Source of the DNA: JABDGZ01 sp964483785
GTDB taxonomy: Bacteria > Omnitrophota > Gorgyraeia > Zapsychrales > Fredricksoniimonadaceae
Assembly: GCA_964483785.1 (NCBI GenBank)
Contig: CAZACW010000011.1
Span: 1-52,812, forward strand
Reading direction: 5' to 3'
DNA length: 52,812 nucleotides
Each line of letters begins with the position of its first letter. Positions within the stretch are counted from its first letter, which is position 1. Positions 15,747 to 25,157 of this stretch are shown here, in pieces. A program made the translations under genes and the position numbers. A model generated the notes under the pieces. That model did not search any database. It saw only the letters and a program-made list of their open reading frames with translations, and was not told where the DNA came from.

Positions 15747-16490
15747 ATGCCCCATGTTCAAGCCTACGGATGGATCCCGGACAGACCGGACCATAGGGAT
15801 TTTCTCTACAGCGCGATTGCGCCCAGGGTCAGACTTCCAGCCAAGGTCGATTTAAGGGGCGGGTGTTCGCCCGTCGAGAACCAGGGCCGCCTGGGCTCGT
15901 GCACGGCCAATGCCCTGGCCGGGCTTTTGCAATTTTTGGAAGAAATGAACGGCCGGGCGGCCTACCAGGACTTGAGCCGCCTTTTTATCTATTACAATGA
16001 GCGGGCCCTGGAAGGCACGGTGGGCTATGATTCAGGGGCCATGATCCGCGACGGGATCAAGGTCCTGGCCAAAGACGGCGTATGTCCGGAATCCCTCTGG
16101 CCGTATAATATCTCCAGGTTCACCCAAAAGCCCGCCAAGGCCTGTTACCGGCAGGCCTTGAAACGGCGCATCAAAACCTACCACCGCCTTTTGACACTCG
16201 ATGAGAAGCGCGGCTGCCTCGCCGAAGGGGTTCCGTTCGTGTTCGGGTTTACGGTTTATGAGAGTTTCGAGACCATGAAGGTCGCCGAGACCGGCATCGT
16301 GCCCATGCCTAAAAAGTCCGAGCGCGCAGTGGGCGGCCACGCGGTGATGGCCGCGGGGTATGATCAAAAAGAAAAGCGCTTCATCGTGCGCAATTCCTGG
16401 GGCAGTACCTGGGGCCAGGCCGGGTATTTCACGATGCCCTATGCCTACCTGGAAACCATGGCCGACGATTTTTGGACCATACGGCAATGA
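15747..16490 (+). CDS. Papain-like (C1A) cysteine protease without signal or propeptide
   Basis: 247 aa. The catalytic set is complete: Gln46 (oxyanion), Cys52 in QGRLGSCTANA, His198 in GGHAVMAAGYD and Asn216 in RNSWGSTWGQAGYF. It begins almost directly at the mature domain (WIPDRPDHRDFLYSA), with no export signal and no inhibitory propeptide, so it is predicted to be cytoplasmic and active on folding. Good ribosome site AAGGAGG. It lies between the pilins and the GT-C array; its substrate is unknown. Confidence 0.85.
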   Translation: MPHVQAYGWIPDRPDHRDFLYSAIAPRVRLPAKVDLRGGCSPVENQGRLGSCTANALAGLLQFLEEMNGRAAYQDLSRLFIYYNERALEGTVGYDSGAMIRDGIKVLAKDGVCPESLWPYNISRFTQKPAKACYRQALKRRIKTYHRLLTLDEKRGCLAEGVPFVFGFTVYESFETMKVAETGIVPMPKKSERAVGGHAVMAAGYDQKEKRFIVRNSWGSTWGQAGYFTMPYAYLETMADDFWTIRQ

Positions 16491-16506
16491 GTAAGCATTT
16501 CTTTTT

Positions 16507-18450
16507 ATGAAAAAATGGCCCCAAGCGTTTCTTTTTTATTTTATTCTCGGCACAGCGGTGTTTTACAACAGTTTCAACCATCCTTTCCTGATCGATGATC
16601 TTGCCCTGCTTCACAATCCTGTCTTAAGCCAGCCAAAATACATTTGGTCTCAATGGGACCCCTATCAACAGCAATCTGCCCTGGATTTTGCCGACAGCAG
16701 GAACCACCTTTTATATTACCGTCCTTTGACCCACATGGTCTACGATCTTATGTATCCGGCCTTTAAGAGGGATTACTGGAAATACCATGTATTAAACCTC
16801 TTACTTTTGGTCATGTGTTCAACCTTGATGTTTGCCTTGATCTGCAGCGTCTCCGGAAGGTCTAAGCTTGCTTTTTTATCCGGCCTTTTATTTCTTGTAC
16901 ATCCTATCAACGGCATTTTAGTCAATTATATCTCTGCGAATGTATTCACCCTGCAAGTCATCTGCATGTTGGGGGCCATGTTCTGTCTTTGGGAGTTTTT
17001 GGTCAATCGGGGAAACGCTTGTTTCTATGGATTGGGCCTGGTCCTGGCCTTCCTTTCTTTGTTCTGGCATGAGACGGGAGCCATGCTTGTGTTTTATGTC
17101 CTGGCCATGTTTGCTCTCTTAAGACCTGGTTTGATAAAACGGAATTGGGTCGCTTTTTTACCATTGGTCGTCATGGAATTGGTTTATGGGGCATTCAGGT
17201 TGGCCTATCTCCATGTCTTCATTCCATCCTCGAATGCGGTGGAACATATGTTCCTGGCCCCGGGGGTATACCTGGCGAATCTATTTAATGTCTTGACCTG
17301 GCATCTTGGAAAATTGTTTTGCCCCCAAGGCATTGTCATGCATTGGGCCGCGCCTCTTCAACTCGATCATTTGCTGTTGCATTGGATCGGTTTTTTCCTT
17401 TTGGGCGCGGTGATCGTGGTTCTTTTGGCCCTTTATTCCAAAGATCGTCTGCTCCAGATGGCCCTGGTCTGGTTTTTGATCGGCCTTGCTCCGGTCTGCC
17501 TGGCCATGTTGAGGATCAGAAACGGCATTGAAATGGAGCCGCATTGGATGGTGTTCGGTAATATTGGCTTTTTCATTTTGACGGCCCATGGCTGTGCCAA
17601 GGCCTGGGAAAAATTTAAAACAGCCGGTCCTGTCCTTGTCATTGTTTTGGTCATGGTCTGGGCGGGGTTGTCGCATGTGTATAATCGCCTATGGTCTGAT
17701 CAAAAAACTTATGCATTCTATTGGATGCGCCATGCCCCTTATGTTAAATTGGCCTATTATTTTCTTGCTGAAAGTTATAAGGATGAGGGGGCGCTCCATG
17801 TATCCGAACACTATTATAAATTGGCCCTGTCAGATCCGCAGGCGTCTCTTAACGAGAGAATATATAATAATTTGGAAGCCATGGCCGCTAAAGAAGGGCG
17901 TTTTAAGGAAGCTCTCTCCGACATTAACATGGCCTTGATGGTCAACCCTCATTCGGCCCTGAGTTACTATAACCGCGGGGTCCTTGATTTTGAACGCGGC
18001 CAATGGGAAGATGCCAGGGCGGATTTACAGCGGTCCTTGCAGTTAGACCCTTTGTTTTTAAAGCCCAGGCTTGGGCTCGCGACCATTTGTCTTAAAAAGC
18101 ATGAATATCAAAAGGCGCTGGATTTATGCCGTGAAAATTTGAACACAGACCCCGCAGACGGGGACACCATCCTGTTGATGCTCAGCATATTTGCTTATCA
18201 AAAAGATGGCGCAGGCCTGACGGCCTACGCCCGTCAATTGATCCATCAAAGCTTTAGTCCCCCCGTTTTAATGACATTGGGGGGGATGATGGAGCGGGCC
18301 GGGTTGGACGGCCTGGCGCTGGAGAGTTACCGCAAGATATTGCTCATAGCCCCGGAGGATAAGGGTGTGTATGGGGCGTTAGTGTCCTTATTGCGGCGAA
18401 ACGGACGAAAAGATGAGGCCATGAAAATGGAACAAATTCAGGCGAGGTAA
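16507..18450 (+). CDS. GT-C family membrane glycosyltransferase with C-terminal TPRs, copy 1
   Basis: 647 aa. About ten to twelve hydrophobic helices precede a soluble TPR tail (from about residue 420; NNLEAMAAKEGRFKEALSDI, YYNRGVLDFERGQWEDA). The first external loop carries NHPFLIDDLALLHN, the acidic pair expected for a polyprenyl-phosphate-sugar-dependent GT-C enzyme, and a conserved IEMEPHWMVFGNIGFF block lies near residue 340. The architecture resembles TMTC/O-mannosyltransferase-type proteins. First of four tandem paralogues. No clear ribosome site before ATG. Confidence 0.72.
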   Translation: MKKWPQAFLFYFILGTAVFYNSFNHPFLIDDLALLHNPVLSQPKYIWSQWDPYQQQSALDFADSRNHLLYYRPLTHMVYDLMYPAFKRDYWKYHVLNLLLLVMCSTLMFALICSVSGRSKLAFLSGLLFLVHPINGILVNYISANVFTLQVICMLGAMFCLWEFLVNRGNACFYGLGLVLAFLSLFWHETGAMLVFYVLAMFALLRPGLIKRNWVAFLPLVVMELVYGAFRLAYLHVFIPSSNAVEHMFLAPGVYLANLFNVLTWHLGKLFCPQGIVMHWAAPLQLDHLLLHWIGFFLLGAVIVVLLALYSKDRLLQMALVWFLIGLAPVCLAMLRIRNGIEMEPHWMVFGNIGFFILTAHGCAKAWEKFKTAGPVLVIVLVMVWAGLSHVYNRLWSDQKTYAFYWMRHAPYVKLAYYFLAESYKDEGALHVSEHYYKLALSDPQASLNERIYNNLEAMAAKEGRFKEALSDINMALMVNPHSALSYYNRGVLDFERGQWEDARADLQRSLQLDPLFLKPRLGLATICLKKHEYQKALDLCRENLNTDPADGDTILLMLSIFAYQKDGAGLTAYARQLIHQSFSPPVLMTLGGMMERAGLDGLALESYRKILLIAPEDKGVYGALVSLLRRNGRKDEAMKMEQIQAR

Positions 18451-20460
18451 ATGGGCATGGTTTTCAAGAACAGCATGAAGGTTTTCGTGCTTTATTTTCT
18501 GTTCGGTTTCCTGATTTATCATAACAGCTTCAACAATCAATTCCTCATTGATGATTTTGTTTTCGCCAAGAACCCCATATTCAGCGGGTATAAATTTGCC
18601 CTCTCCCAATGGGACCCGTATCTGCAGCAGGCGTGGGGCGTGATGGACAGCCACATGGATCCGGGATATTACCGGCCCCTGGCCCATATCGTTTACGACC
18701 TGATGTTTCCCGCCTTTAAGGAGCATTATTGGCAATATCATCTCTTGAATCTTCTGGCCTTTGCTTTTTCCTCGTCGCTGATCTTCGCCTTCATCTTAAG
18801 GCTGTCCGGTAATCTCAATTTGGCATTCTTGACCGGGTTATTGTACCTCATTCATCCTGTCAACGGCATCATTGTCAATTATGTGACGGCCAATGTATTT
18901 GCCTTTCAGGTGATCTGCATGCTGGGGACCATGTTCTTTCTTTTGTCATCTTTGGATAAGTCCATGGACCGCGGGTTATACGCCATGAGCCTTGTTTTTA
19001 TGTTTTTGTCCATGTTTTGGCATGAAAGCGGCATCTTGACTCCTGTCTATGTCAGTGCGGTGGTGTTCTTATTTAGGAAAGATCCGGTCAAAGCCAAGGC
19101 CCTCTGCCTGCTTCCGTATTTTTTGATCGGATTGGCCTATCTTGTGTTCAGGGCTGTTTTTTCCAGCTTTCAATTCAACGCCATACGGGACATCAGCCAT
19201 TATCATATGTCCCTGGGCCAATACGCGGCCGCCTTGTTTCACGTTTTAAGCTGGTATATCGGCCAGTTGTTTTATCCCGTAGGGGTGGTCATGGTCTGGG
19301 CCACACCCATCATGCATGACCATACATTTTGGCCGGCCCTGGGACTGGTTCTGCTTGTCATTTCCTTTTTTGCTTTGCTGTTCAAATATGCCCGAGAGCC
19401 GGTCAATCTGCTTGCCGTCATTTGGATCATGATTGGTTTTGTCCCCGTGTTCCTTTCGGCATTTTTGGTCCAGGATGAAAACGTACGGATTGAACCGCAT
19501 TGGTTTGTGTTTTCTTCCATCGGGTTCTTTGTCTTGGCCGCCCATGTCTGTTTGTGGGTATTGAACAAGTCAAAATGGATAGGGTCTCTGTTTCTATTGG
19601 TCTTGCTATTGGCATGGGGATCGATTTCTCATGCGAATAATTTGTTATGGGCCAACCAGAAAACCTATTCTTTGTATTGGGCCCAACAGGCCCCGGCCAT
19701 CAAAGCAACTTATTATTATATTGCGGCCGCCTACCGCAGCGAAGGGGACCTGAAAAATGCCTACAAATATTACAAGCTGGGCATGACTGAAAGCAGTACG
19801 GATATCGGGATTGTGGATCTTGGTGTCTTGGCGCAAGCCCAAGGCCGTTTGGAGGAAGCTAAATCTTATTATTTAAGGGCCGTAAAATATTATCCTCAAG
19901 CCTCTTCCATTTTAAATAATTTAGGCTCAGTTTATTATGCCGAAGGAGATTTGACCAAGGCCGAGGAGTTTTACCAGCAGGCCCTGATCCTGAATCCATT
20001 GCTTCTTCAAGCCCGGCGGGGGCTGGCCGCGGTGTACATACGCAAGGCCATGTACCCTCAAGCCATGGCGCTTTGCCTCAAAAACCTTGATATCCTCAAT
20101 GATGATCCCAAAACATTATTGGTCCTGATCAATCTGACCATGCTTCAAAGGAATTTTTCTTCATTAACAGATTATGCGCACCGCTTCATCCATCAGGAAT
20201 CAGATCCTAAAAATTTGACGGATTTGGGGACTTATCTGGCCATCCACCATTTGGACGGGCTGGCCTTGGATTGTTTCGCCAAGATCATGCAAACAGATCC
20301 TGGCAATAAAGATGCCTATTGGCTGTCCGGAAATATTCTGGCGAATTCCGGCAGGTATGCGCAAGCCATTCGTATCTGGCGCATAGGGGAGGCCATCGCC
20401 CCCACAGACCTTCGTTTCAGCCAGAATATTCACAAAGCTCAAGCCCTGGAATCAAAATGA
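18451..20460 (+). CDS. GT-C family membrane glycosyltransferase with C-terminal TPRs, copy 2
   Basis: 669 aa. Closest to copy 1: NSFNNQFLIDDFVFAKN in the first loop, QWDPYLQQ after it, HPVNGIIVNYVTANVFAFQ, VRIEPHWFVFSSIGFF, and TPRs in the last 230 residues. It starts directly after the copy 1 stop; ATG 18457 is an alternative start. The strong conservation of the first-loop Asp pair argues that it is an active enzyme. Confidence 0.72.
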   Translation: MGMVFKNSMKVFVLYFLFGFLIYHNSFNNQFLIDDFVFAKNPIFSGYKFALSQWDPYLQQAWGVMDSHMDPGYYRPLAHIVYDLMFPAFKEHYWQYHLLNLLAFAFSSSLIFAFILRLSGNLNLAFLTGLLYLIHPVNGIIVNYVTANVFAFQVICMLGTMFFLLSSLDKSMDRGLYAMSLVFMFLSMFWHESGILTPVYVSAVVFLFRKDPVKAKALCLLPYFLIGLAYLVFRAVFSSFQFNAIRDISHYHMSLGQYAAALFHVLSWYIGQLFYPVGVVMVWATPIMHDHTFWPALGLVLLVISFFALLFKYAREPVNLLAVIWIMIGFVPVFLSAFLVQDENVRIEPHWFVFSSIGFFVLAAHVCLWVLNKSKWIGSLFLLVLLLAWGSISHANNLLWANQKTYSLYWAQQAPAIKATYYYIAAAYRSEGDLKNAYKYYKLGMTESSTDIGIVDLGVLAQAQGRLEEAKSYYLRAVKYYPQASSILNNLGSVYYAEGDLTKAEEFYQQALILNPLLLQARRGLAAVYIRKAMYPQAMALCLKNLDILNDDPKTLLVLINLTMLQRNFSSLTDYAHRFIHQESDPKNLTDLGTYLAIHHLDGLALDCFAKIMQTDPGNKDAYWLSGNILANSGRYAQAIRIWRIGEAIAPTDLRFSQNIHKAQALESK

Positions 20461-22250
20461 GTCAACCCATTAAAATCCTCTCAGCTCTGGCCTTGCTGTT
20501 GGCCCTGTGCCTGATATCCTATGGGGACATCCTGACCCATCAATTCATGATCGATGAGCGCGTGTATGTGGCCTCATCGCCCGACCGTTTCAACAATGCC
20601 CAAATTTACCAGGACTCCTCGTCGACGATTTACACCTATTACCGCCATTTTTCGGATTATTTCACCAAGTCCATGGGGCATCATTACATTCCTTTCAATT
20701 ACCTGCTGAATGTGGGCTTGTTCAAAATTTTTCAAACGCCTTTTCCCCTGTATTTGATCAATGTAGGCCTGTTTTTTCTAAACTGCATCCTGGTCTTTCT
20801 ATTTGTATTCTTGATTTCCAAGGATTTCGAGCTTTCTTTGTTGACCGTCGTTTTATTTTGCGTGCATCCGATGAGCGCGGACATGCTCCAGCATATAACC
20901 TTTAACATTCTTTTTATCCATGCGGTATTTTCCCTGGCGGCCTTGATGTCCTTGTATCTGTACGCAGAGCATCAGAAGGGGACTAAGTATCTTGTGTTCA
21001 GCCTTGTGATGGTCTTTTTGGCCGTATTCAGCCAGGAAACAACGGTCCTGTTTCCTTTGTATGCCCTGGCCCTGCTGGTGATATTGACGGATCAGGGATG
21101 GGCAAGGTCCATGAAGATCGCCGCGCCCTTTGCGGTCTTAAGCCTGGTTTTGCTCGGGCTTTGGGCCAAGATCATCAATCCCCATGTGCATTTGGAGACC
21201 ATCAAGACATTGCAGCCCAGGCTGTTCTGGGAGTCCAACGCCAATTTTTCTCATGTGTTTTTTTGGTATTTGGGCAATATGATTTTCCCCAAGGACATTG
21301 TGTTTATGGCCAGCCTGCCGCCTCTGCAGGGTTCCATAGTGTTTTGGAACGCGCTTTGGTTCGGGTTTTTGATTCTTTGCGTGATCCTGATATTTTTTCA
21401 TTACAAAAAATCCCTGCAAAGTTTTGCCCTGGTTTTTTTCCTGATCGGGGTCCTTTATGCCGTGCCCGGCGCACAGGCCAGGCTGCAGGACGGAGGGCAG
21501 TGGGTCTTTGAGCCGAATTGGATGTATTTTTCATCCATAGGCCTTTATTTGTTTGCGGCCCTAAAACTGCTTAAAATCATCAAACCTGTCCCGAGGTTTT
21601 GGGGCCTGATGCTATTGGCGGTTTTGTGCGCGGCTTTGTTGATCAACACCCTGAACATCGACGCCTCTGCCAGGACTGAAAAAAGCTATGCGGAAAATTG
21701 GCTGCGTAAATTCCCCGGAAATTTTTTGGCCGCGAACATCGTCACATCGTATTATTTTAACCATAAGGACGAGAAGATCCCGCCGGATCTGATCGGCGAG
21801 GTCCTCGGCCAGGTCAATGGGTATATCAAGGACAATGTGGCCAACACGCCTGCCCTGATTGAAAGGCTTCAAGCCAGTCCCCTGACAGCCGCACAGCACA
21901 GGGACCTGACCTTTAAACTGGCGGCATTTCACTGCAAAAATAACCATCCCGTGGAATGCCGGGGGATGCTGCGCCGGCTGGCCGGTCCCCAAGCCCAGCC
22001 TTATGATTATCTTCAACTGGCCTATACCATGGACCAGGCAGGAGAGGACAAGACGGCCCTGGCCTTGCTGGAGCAATGCATGAGGCAATACCCCCGCTAC
22101 AAGGAACCCTATCTTTTGATCGGGGTCATTCTCGGCAATCAAGGCGATTTTCAAAAGAGCCTGCAGTATTGGCAGCAGGGCCTGGCCCTGGACCCGACGG
22201 ACCAAAGATTTATCTTTAACATCAACCAGGCGAAATATCTGAAACCTTAA
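20457..22250 (+). CDS. GT-C family membrane glycosyltransferase with C-terminal TPRs, copy 3
   Basis: 597 aa from ATG 20457, which overlaps the copy 2 stop as ATGA. The first-loop motif is THQFMIDERVY, so the second acidic residue is Glu rather than Asp. The later block reads VFEPNWMYFSSIGLYLF, with Asn for the His of the other copies. The TPR tail is shorter (QLAYTMDQAGEDKTALALLEQC). These changes mark it as the most diverged copy, possibly with altered specificity. Confidence 0.7.
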   Translation: MSQPIKILSALALLLALCLISYGDILTHQFMIDERVYVASSPDRFNNAQIYQDSSSTIYTYYRHFSDYFTKSMGHHYIPFNYLLNVGLFKIFQTPFPLYLINVGLFFLNCILVFLFVFLISKDFELSLLTVVLFCVHPMSADMLQHITFNILFIHAVFSLAALMSLYLYAEHQKGTKYLVFSLVMVFLAVFSQETTVLFPLYALALLVILTDQGWARSMKIAAPFAVLSLVLLGLWAKIINPHVHLETIKTLQPRLFWESNANFSHVFFWYLGNMIFPKDIVFMASLPPLQGSIVFWNALWFGFLILCVILIFFHYKKSLQSFALVFFLIGVLYAVPGAQARLQDGGQWVFEPNWMYFSSIGLYLFAALKLLKIIKPVPRFWGLMLLAVLCAALLINTLNIDASARTEKSYAENWLRKFPGNFLAANIVTSYYFNHKDEKIPPDLIGEVLGQVNGYIKDNVANTPALIERLQASPLTAAQHRDLTFKLAAFHCKNNHPVECRGMLRRLAGPQAQPYDYLQLAYTMDQAGEDKTALALLEQCMRQYPRYKEPYLLIGVILGNQGDFQKSLQYWQQGLALDPTDQRFIFNINQAKYLKP

Positions 22251-22260
22251 GGAGCATTGT

Positions 22261-24111
22261 TTGTTTCAGTCCAAGATCAAGGCCGACCAATGGTGCTTGT
22301 TTATCCTTTGCGCGCTGGCGGTGCTGTGTTACAGCAATGCCATTTCCAATGCCTTCATGATGGATGATTTAGTCCTCATCCCGATGGCGAAATGGATGAG
22401 CTACGATTTATCGTCCCAGTCCATATTCCTGCATCCGTTAAACGGGTTTTACAGGCCGCTGCCTAATATTTTGCTGAAAATCTGTGTTTCCTTGTTCGGA
22501 TTTACTCCCGCCTATTATACGGTTTTCAATCTGGCCCTTTTTATTGTGATCTGCGCTTTGTGTTATGTGATCATCAAGCGCCTTTACCTTTTGTATATCC
22601 TTCAAGCTTCCGAAGCTGACCTGGCCCGCGCCAGAAATGTTGCCTTCATCACCGCGGTGCTTTATTGTGTCCATCCTATCAATGCCATGATCGTCAATTA
22701 TAAAACAGCCAGCATGCTGGCCCTTTATGTCATTTTCATGCAGTTGAGCCTTTGGTTTTTTCTAAGGCACATCCAAGGAGAGGGTCTCAAAGATTTTGTT
22801 TTGTCGGTCCTTTTTTATATCGGCGCCCTTTTAAGCCATCAGATAGGCAGTTTTTTGGTCCTTATCGTGTTTTTCATTATCGTGTCTACGCCTGCAAAAA
22901 CCATGAAGAAAGGATGGGCCCTGCTTTGGCCGTATTTGATTTTTTTTGTTCTTTATATGTTGATCTGGCCCCATTTTTCCAAAAGAGAAGAACATCTGGC
23001 CATCATTGGGCAGATCCCTTTCAAGGTCTATCTGGCGACCCTTTCCCTCTTGCTTCAATGGTATATGTCTAAATTATTTCTTCCCGTGCACTTGTTGTTT
23101 TTGTGGAATGTCCTGATCGAAGGGGGGCATGTATTCCTGCGCATCCTGTGGCTGTTCGGTCTTGGAATGTTTGTCCTGACTTTATTTTACGTATTCAAGA
23201 AATTCAAAAAAAGGTTTGAAGTGCTGTGTCTGGCCATTTTTGTTTTTGGTTTTATCCCGTTTTTTTTAGCGGCTTTTGCTTATGCGTGGTTTCCGACCAA
23301 ATTCACGGCCTTGATTGAGCCGCATTGGTTCTATTTTTCTTCCATGGGGTTTTTTGCCTTGGTGGCCAGTGCCGGGCTTAAACTCACCCAGCATTGGAAC
23401 ACCAGGATCAAGGCCTTGGCATTGGCCTTGCTTGTGACGACCATGGTTTTAATGACAAGGCAGGGCAATCTCCTTTGGAAGGACACGGACACCTATTGCC
23501 GGTATTGGGCCTCTCTCAACCATTTTAACGAGGTCCCGTACACCTACATGGACAAGGATTTGGCCTATAAATATGTAGATGGCCAATGTCAAAAACAACA
23601 CAGTGATCACTGCAGAGGCATCAGCGAGCGGATTTTTAACACGCAAAGGGATTATGACAGTTATATGCGCATAGGCTATCAGCTTTACAAATACGGTGCT
23701 CCTCAAACGGCTGTGGCCTTGCTTAAACAGTGCATCAGCCGGAATCCGGAAAATCAAGATCCGTATTTATTGGCGGGGATCATTTTGATTGGTCAAGGGG
23801 AAAAGCCGCAGGGACTTTTATTTTTAAACCGCGTCCATGATCCTTACGCCTATATCAGGCTCGGTGACAAGTTCGGCCGTGCCGGCGATGATGAAACAGC
23901 CGTGGCTTTGCTCAAAATGAGCCTCCAGCAGTATCCTCACTATAAAGAAACGTATCTCATGCTCGGGGTTTTATTGGCCAATAAGGGACTATACCAAGAA
24001 AGCATGGGCCTTTGGCGGCAAGGCGCGGCCCTTGATCCGGCAGACCCGAGATTCGCCTCCTACATCCAAAAAGCCCAAGGCCTGCTCCAAAAGCAAAAAC
24101 CTTCGGGATAA
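22261..24111 (+). CDS. GT-C family membrane glycosyltransferase with C-terminal TPRs, copy 4, TTG start
   Basis: 616 aa. TTG 22261 is supported by AAGGAG at 22249-22254, 6 nt upstream. First-loop motif SNAFMMDDLVL; later block LIEPHWFYFSSMGFFALVA; C-terminal TPRs (RLGDKFGRAGDDETAVALLKMSL) closely resemble those of copy 3. It ends the array; a promoter for the sugar genes follows 22 nt later. Confidence 0.71.
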   Translation: MFQSKIKADQWCLFILCALAVLCYSNAISNAFMMDDLVLIPMAKWMSYDLSSQSIFLHPLNGFYRPLPNILLKICVSLFGFTPAYYTVFNLALFIVICALCYVIIKRLYLLYILQASEADLARARNVAFITAVLYCVHPINAMIVNYKTASMLALYVIFMQLSLWFFLRHIQGEGLKDFVLSVLFYIGALLSHQIGSFLVLIVFFIIVSTPAKTMKKGWALLWPYLIFFVLYMLIWPHFSKREEHLAIIGQIPFKVYLATLSLLLQWYMSKLFLPVHLLFLWNVLIEGGHVFLRILWLFGLGMFVLTLFYVFKKFKKRFEVLCLAIFVFGFIPFFLAAFAYAWFPTKFTALIEPHWFYFSSMGFFALVASAGLKLTQHWNTRIKALALALLVTTMVLMTRQGNLLWKDTDTYCRYWASLNHFNEVPYTYMDKDLAYKYVDGQCQKQHSDHCRGISERIFNTQRDYDSYMRIGYQLYKYGAPQTAVALLKQCISRNPENQDPYLLAGIILIGQGEKPQGLLFLNRVHDPYAYIRLGDKFGRAGDDETAVALLKMSLQQYPHYKETYLMLGVLLANKGLYQESMGLWRQGAALDPADPRFASYIQKAQGLLQKQKPSG

Positions 24112-24133
24112 AGGCATATTTATCAAAACAATC

Positions 24134-24161
24134 TTGCTTATTTAAAGGGATTTTATATATT
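24134..24161 (+). promoter_or_regulatory. Possible promoter before the sugar cluster
   Basis: TTGCTT at 24134-24139, a 16-bp spacer and TATATT at 24156-24161. The predicted start coincides with ATG 24168 and no ribosome site is visible, again suggesting a leaderless message. Weak -35 match. Confidence 0.4.
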
Positions 24162-24167
24162 AAAGCT

Positions 24168-25157
24168 ATGGACCAAAAACATCTTTGCGTCGTGGGGGCC
24201 GGGTATTGGGGCAAGAACTTAGTCAGGAATTTTTTTGAATGCGGCGTTTTACATTCCATCTGTGATGCCAGCGGTGATGCGCTGAAGCAATACCAAAACC
24301 AATATCATTTGGATAAGACGTACAATGATTTTCAAGCTGTGCTCAAAGACGGCGCGGTCAAGGCCGTGGCCATTGCGACGCCGGCGGCCCTGCATTATGC
24401 CATGGTCAAGCAGGCCCTGCTGGCGGGTAAGGATGTGTTCGTCGAAAAACCCCTGGCCTTGGACCTTAAGGAATGCAGGGACCTGGCCGCCCTGGCCCTT
24501 CAGCACAAGCGCGTCTTGATGGTCGACCACGTTTTGCAATACCATCCGGCCGTGATCAAGCTCAAAAGCCTTATCGACGACGGGACCCTCGGCAAATTGC
24601 AATACATCTACTCCAGCCGGTTGAACATCGGCAAGCTGCGCCAAGAGGAAAATATCCTTTGGAGTTTTGCCCCGCATGATATTTCCGTGATTTTAAGCCT
24701 GACCGCCGAAGCGCCCAAGGAGGTCTTTTGCTTTGGTGAAGACTATTTGCAGGAAAAAGTCTATGATACGACCATGACCATCATGACGTTTTCCAATAAA
24801 TTAAGGGCGCATATCTTTGTCAGCTGGCTGCATCCGTTTAAGGAACAAAAATTGGTGGTCGTGGGGGACAAAAACATGGCGGTGTTCAATGATTTGGAGG
24901 AAGAGCACAAATTGATTCTCTATCCCCATAAGGTCGAATGGATCCACCGGGTGCCGGTGGCTTCCAAGGCCAGTTTTGAATCCGTGGCCATAGAAAAGAA
25001 AGAACCTTTAAAGGAAGCCTGCCTGCACTTTTTAACGTGCATGGGCCAAAGAGCGCAGCCCAGGACGGACGGCCAGGAAGCTTTGTCCGTCTTGGAAGTC
25101 TTGGACAGCGCCCAGAAAGAACTGGATAAGAGGCATCGTTATGCAGCCACCCTATGA
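24168..25157 (+). CDS. wlbA: Gfo/Idh/MocA oxidoreductase, WlbA/WbpB-like UDP-sugar 3-dehydrogenase
   Basis: 329 aa. Rossmann start CVVGAGYWGKNLVRNF, the family EKP motif (VFVEKPLALD), and the WlbA-like block VDHVLQYHPAVIKLKSLI ... NILWSFAPHDISVIL. WlbA/WbpB enzymes oxidise the 3-hydroxyl of UDP-GlcNAcA. The assignment is strengthened because a WlbB-like acetyltransferase and a WlbC-like aminotransferase follow in order with overlaps. Together they would make a UDP-2,3-diacetamido-uronic acid. The 6-dehydrogenase that makes UDP-GlcNAcA is not present here. Confidence 0.85.
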   Translation: MDQKHLCVVGAGYWGKNLVRNFFECGVLHSICDASGDALKQYQNQYHLDKTYNDFQAVLKDGAVKAVAIATPAALHYAMVKQALLAGKDVFVEKPLALDLKECRDLAALALQHKRVLMVDHVLQYHPAVIKLKSLIDDGTLGKLQYIYSSRLNIGKLRQEENILWSFAPHDISVILSLTAEAPKEVFCFGEDYLQEKVYDTTMTIMTFSNKLRAHIFVSWLHPFKEQKLVVVGDKNMAVFNDLEEEHKLILYPHKVEWIHRVPVASKASFESVAIEKKEPLKEACLHFLTCMGQRAQPRTDGQEALSVLEVLDSAQKELDKRHRYAATL

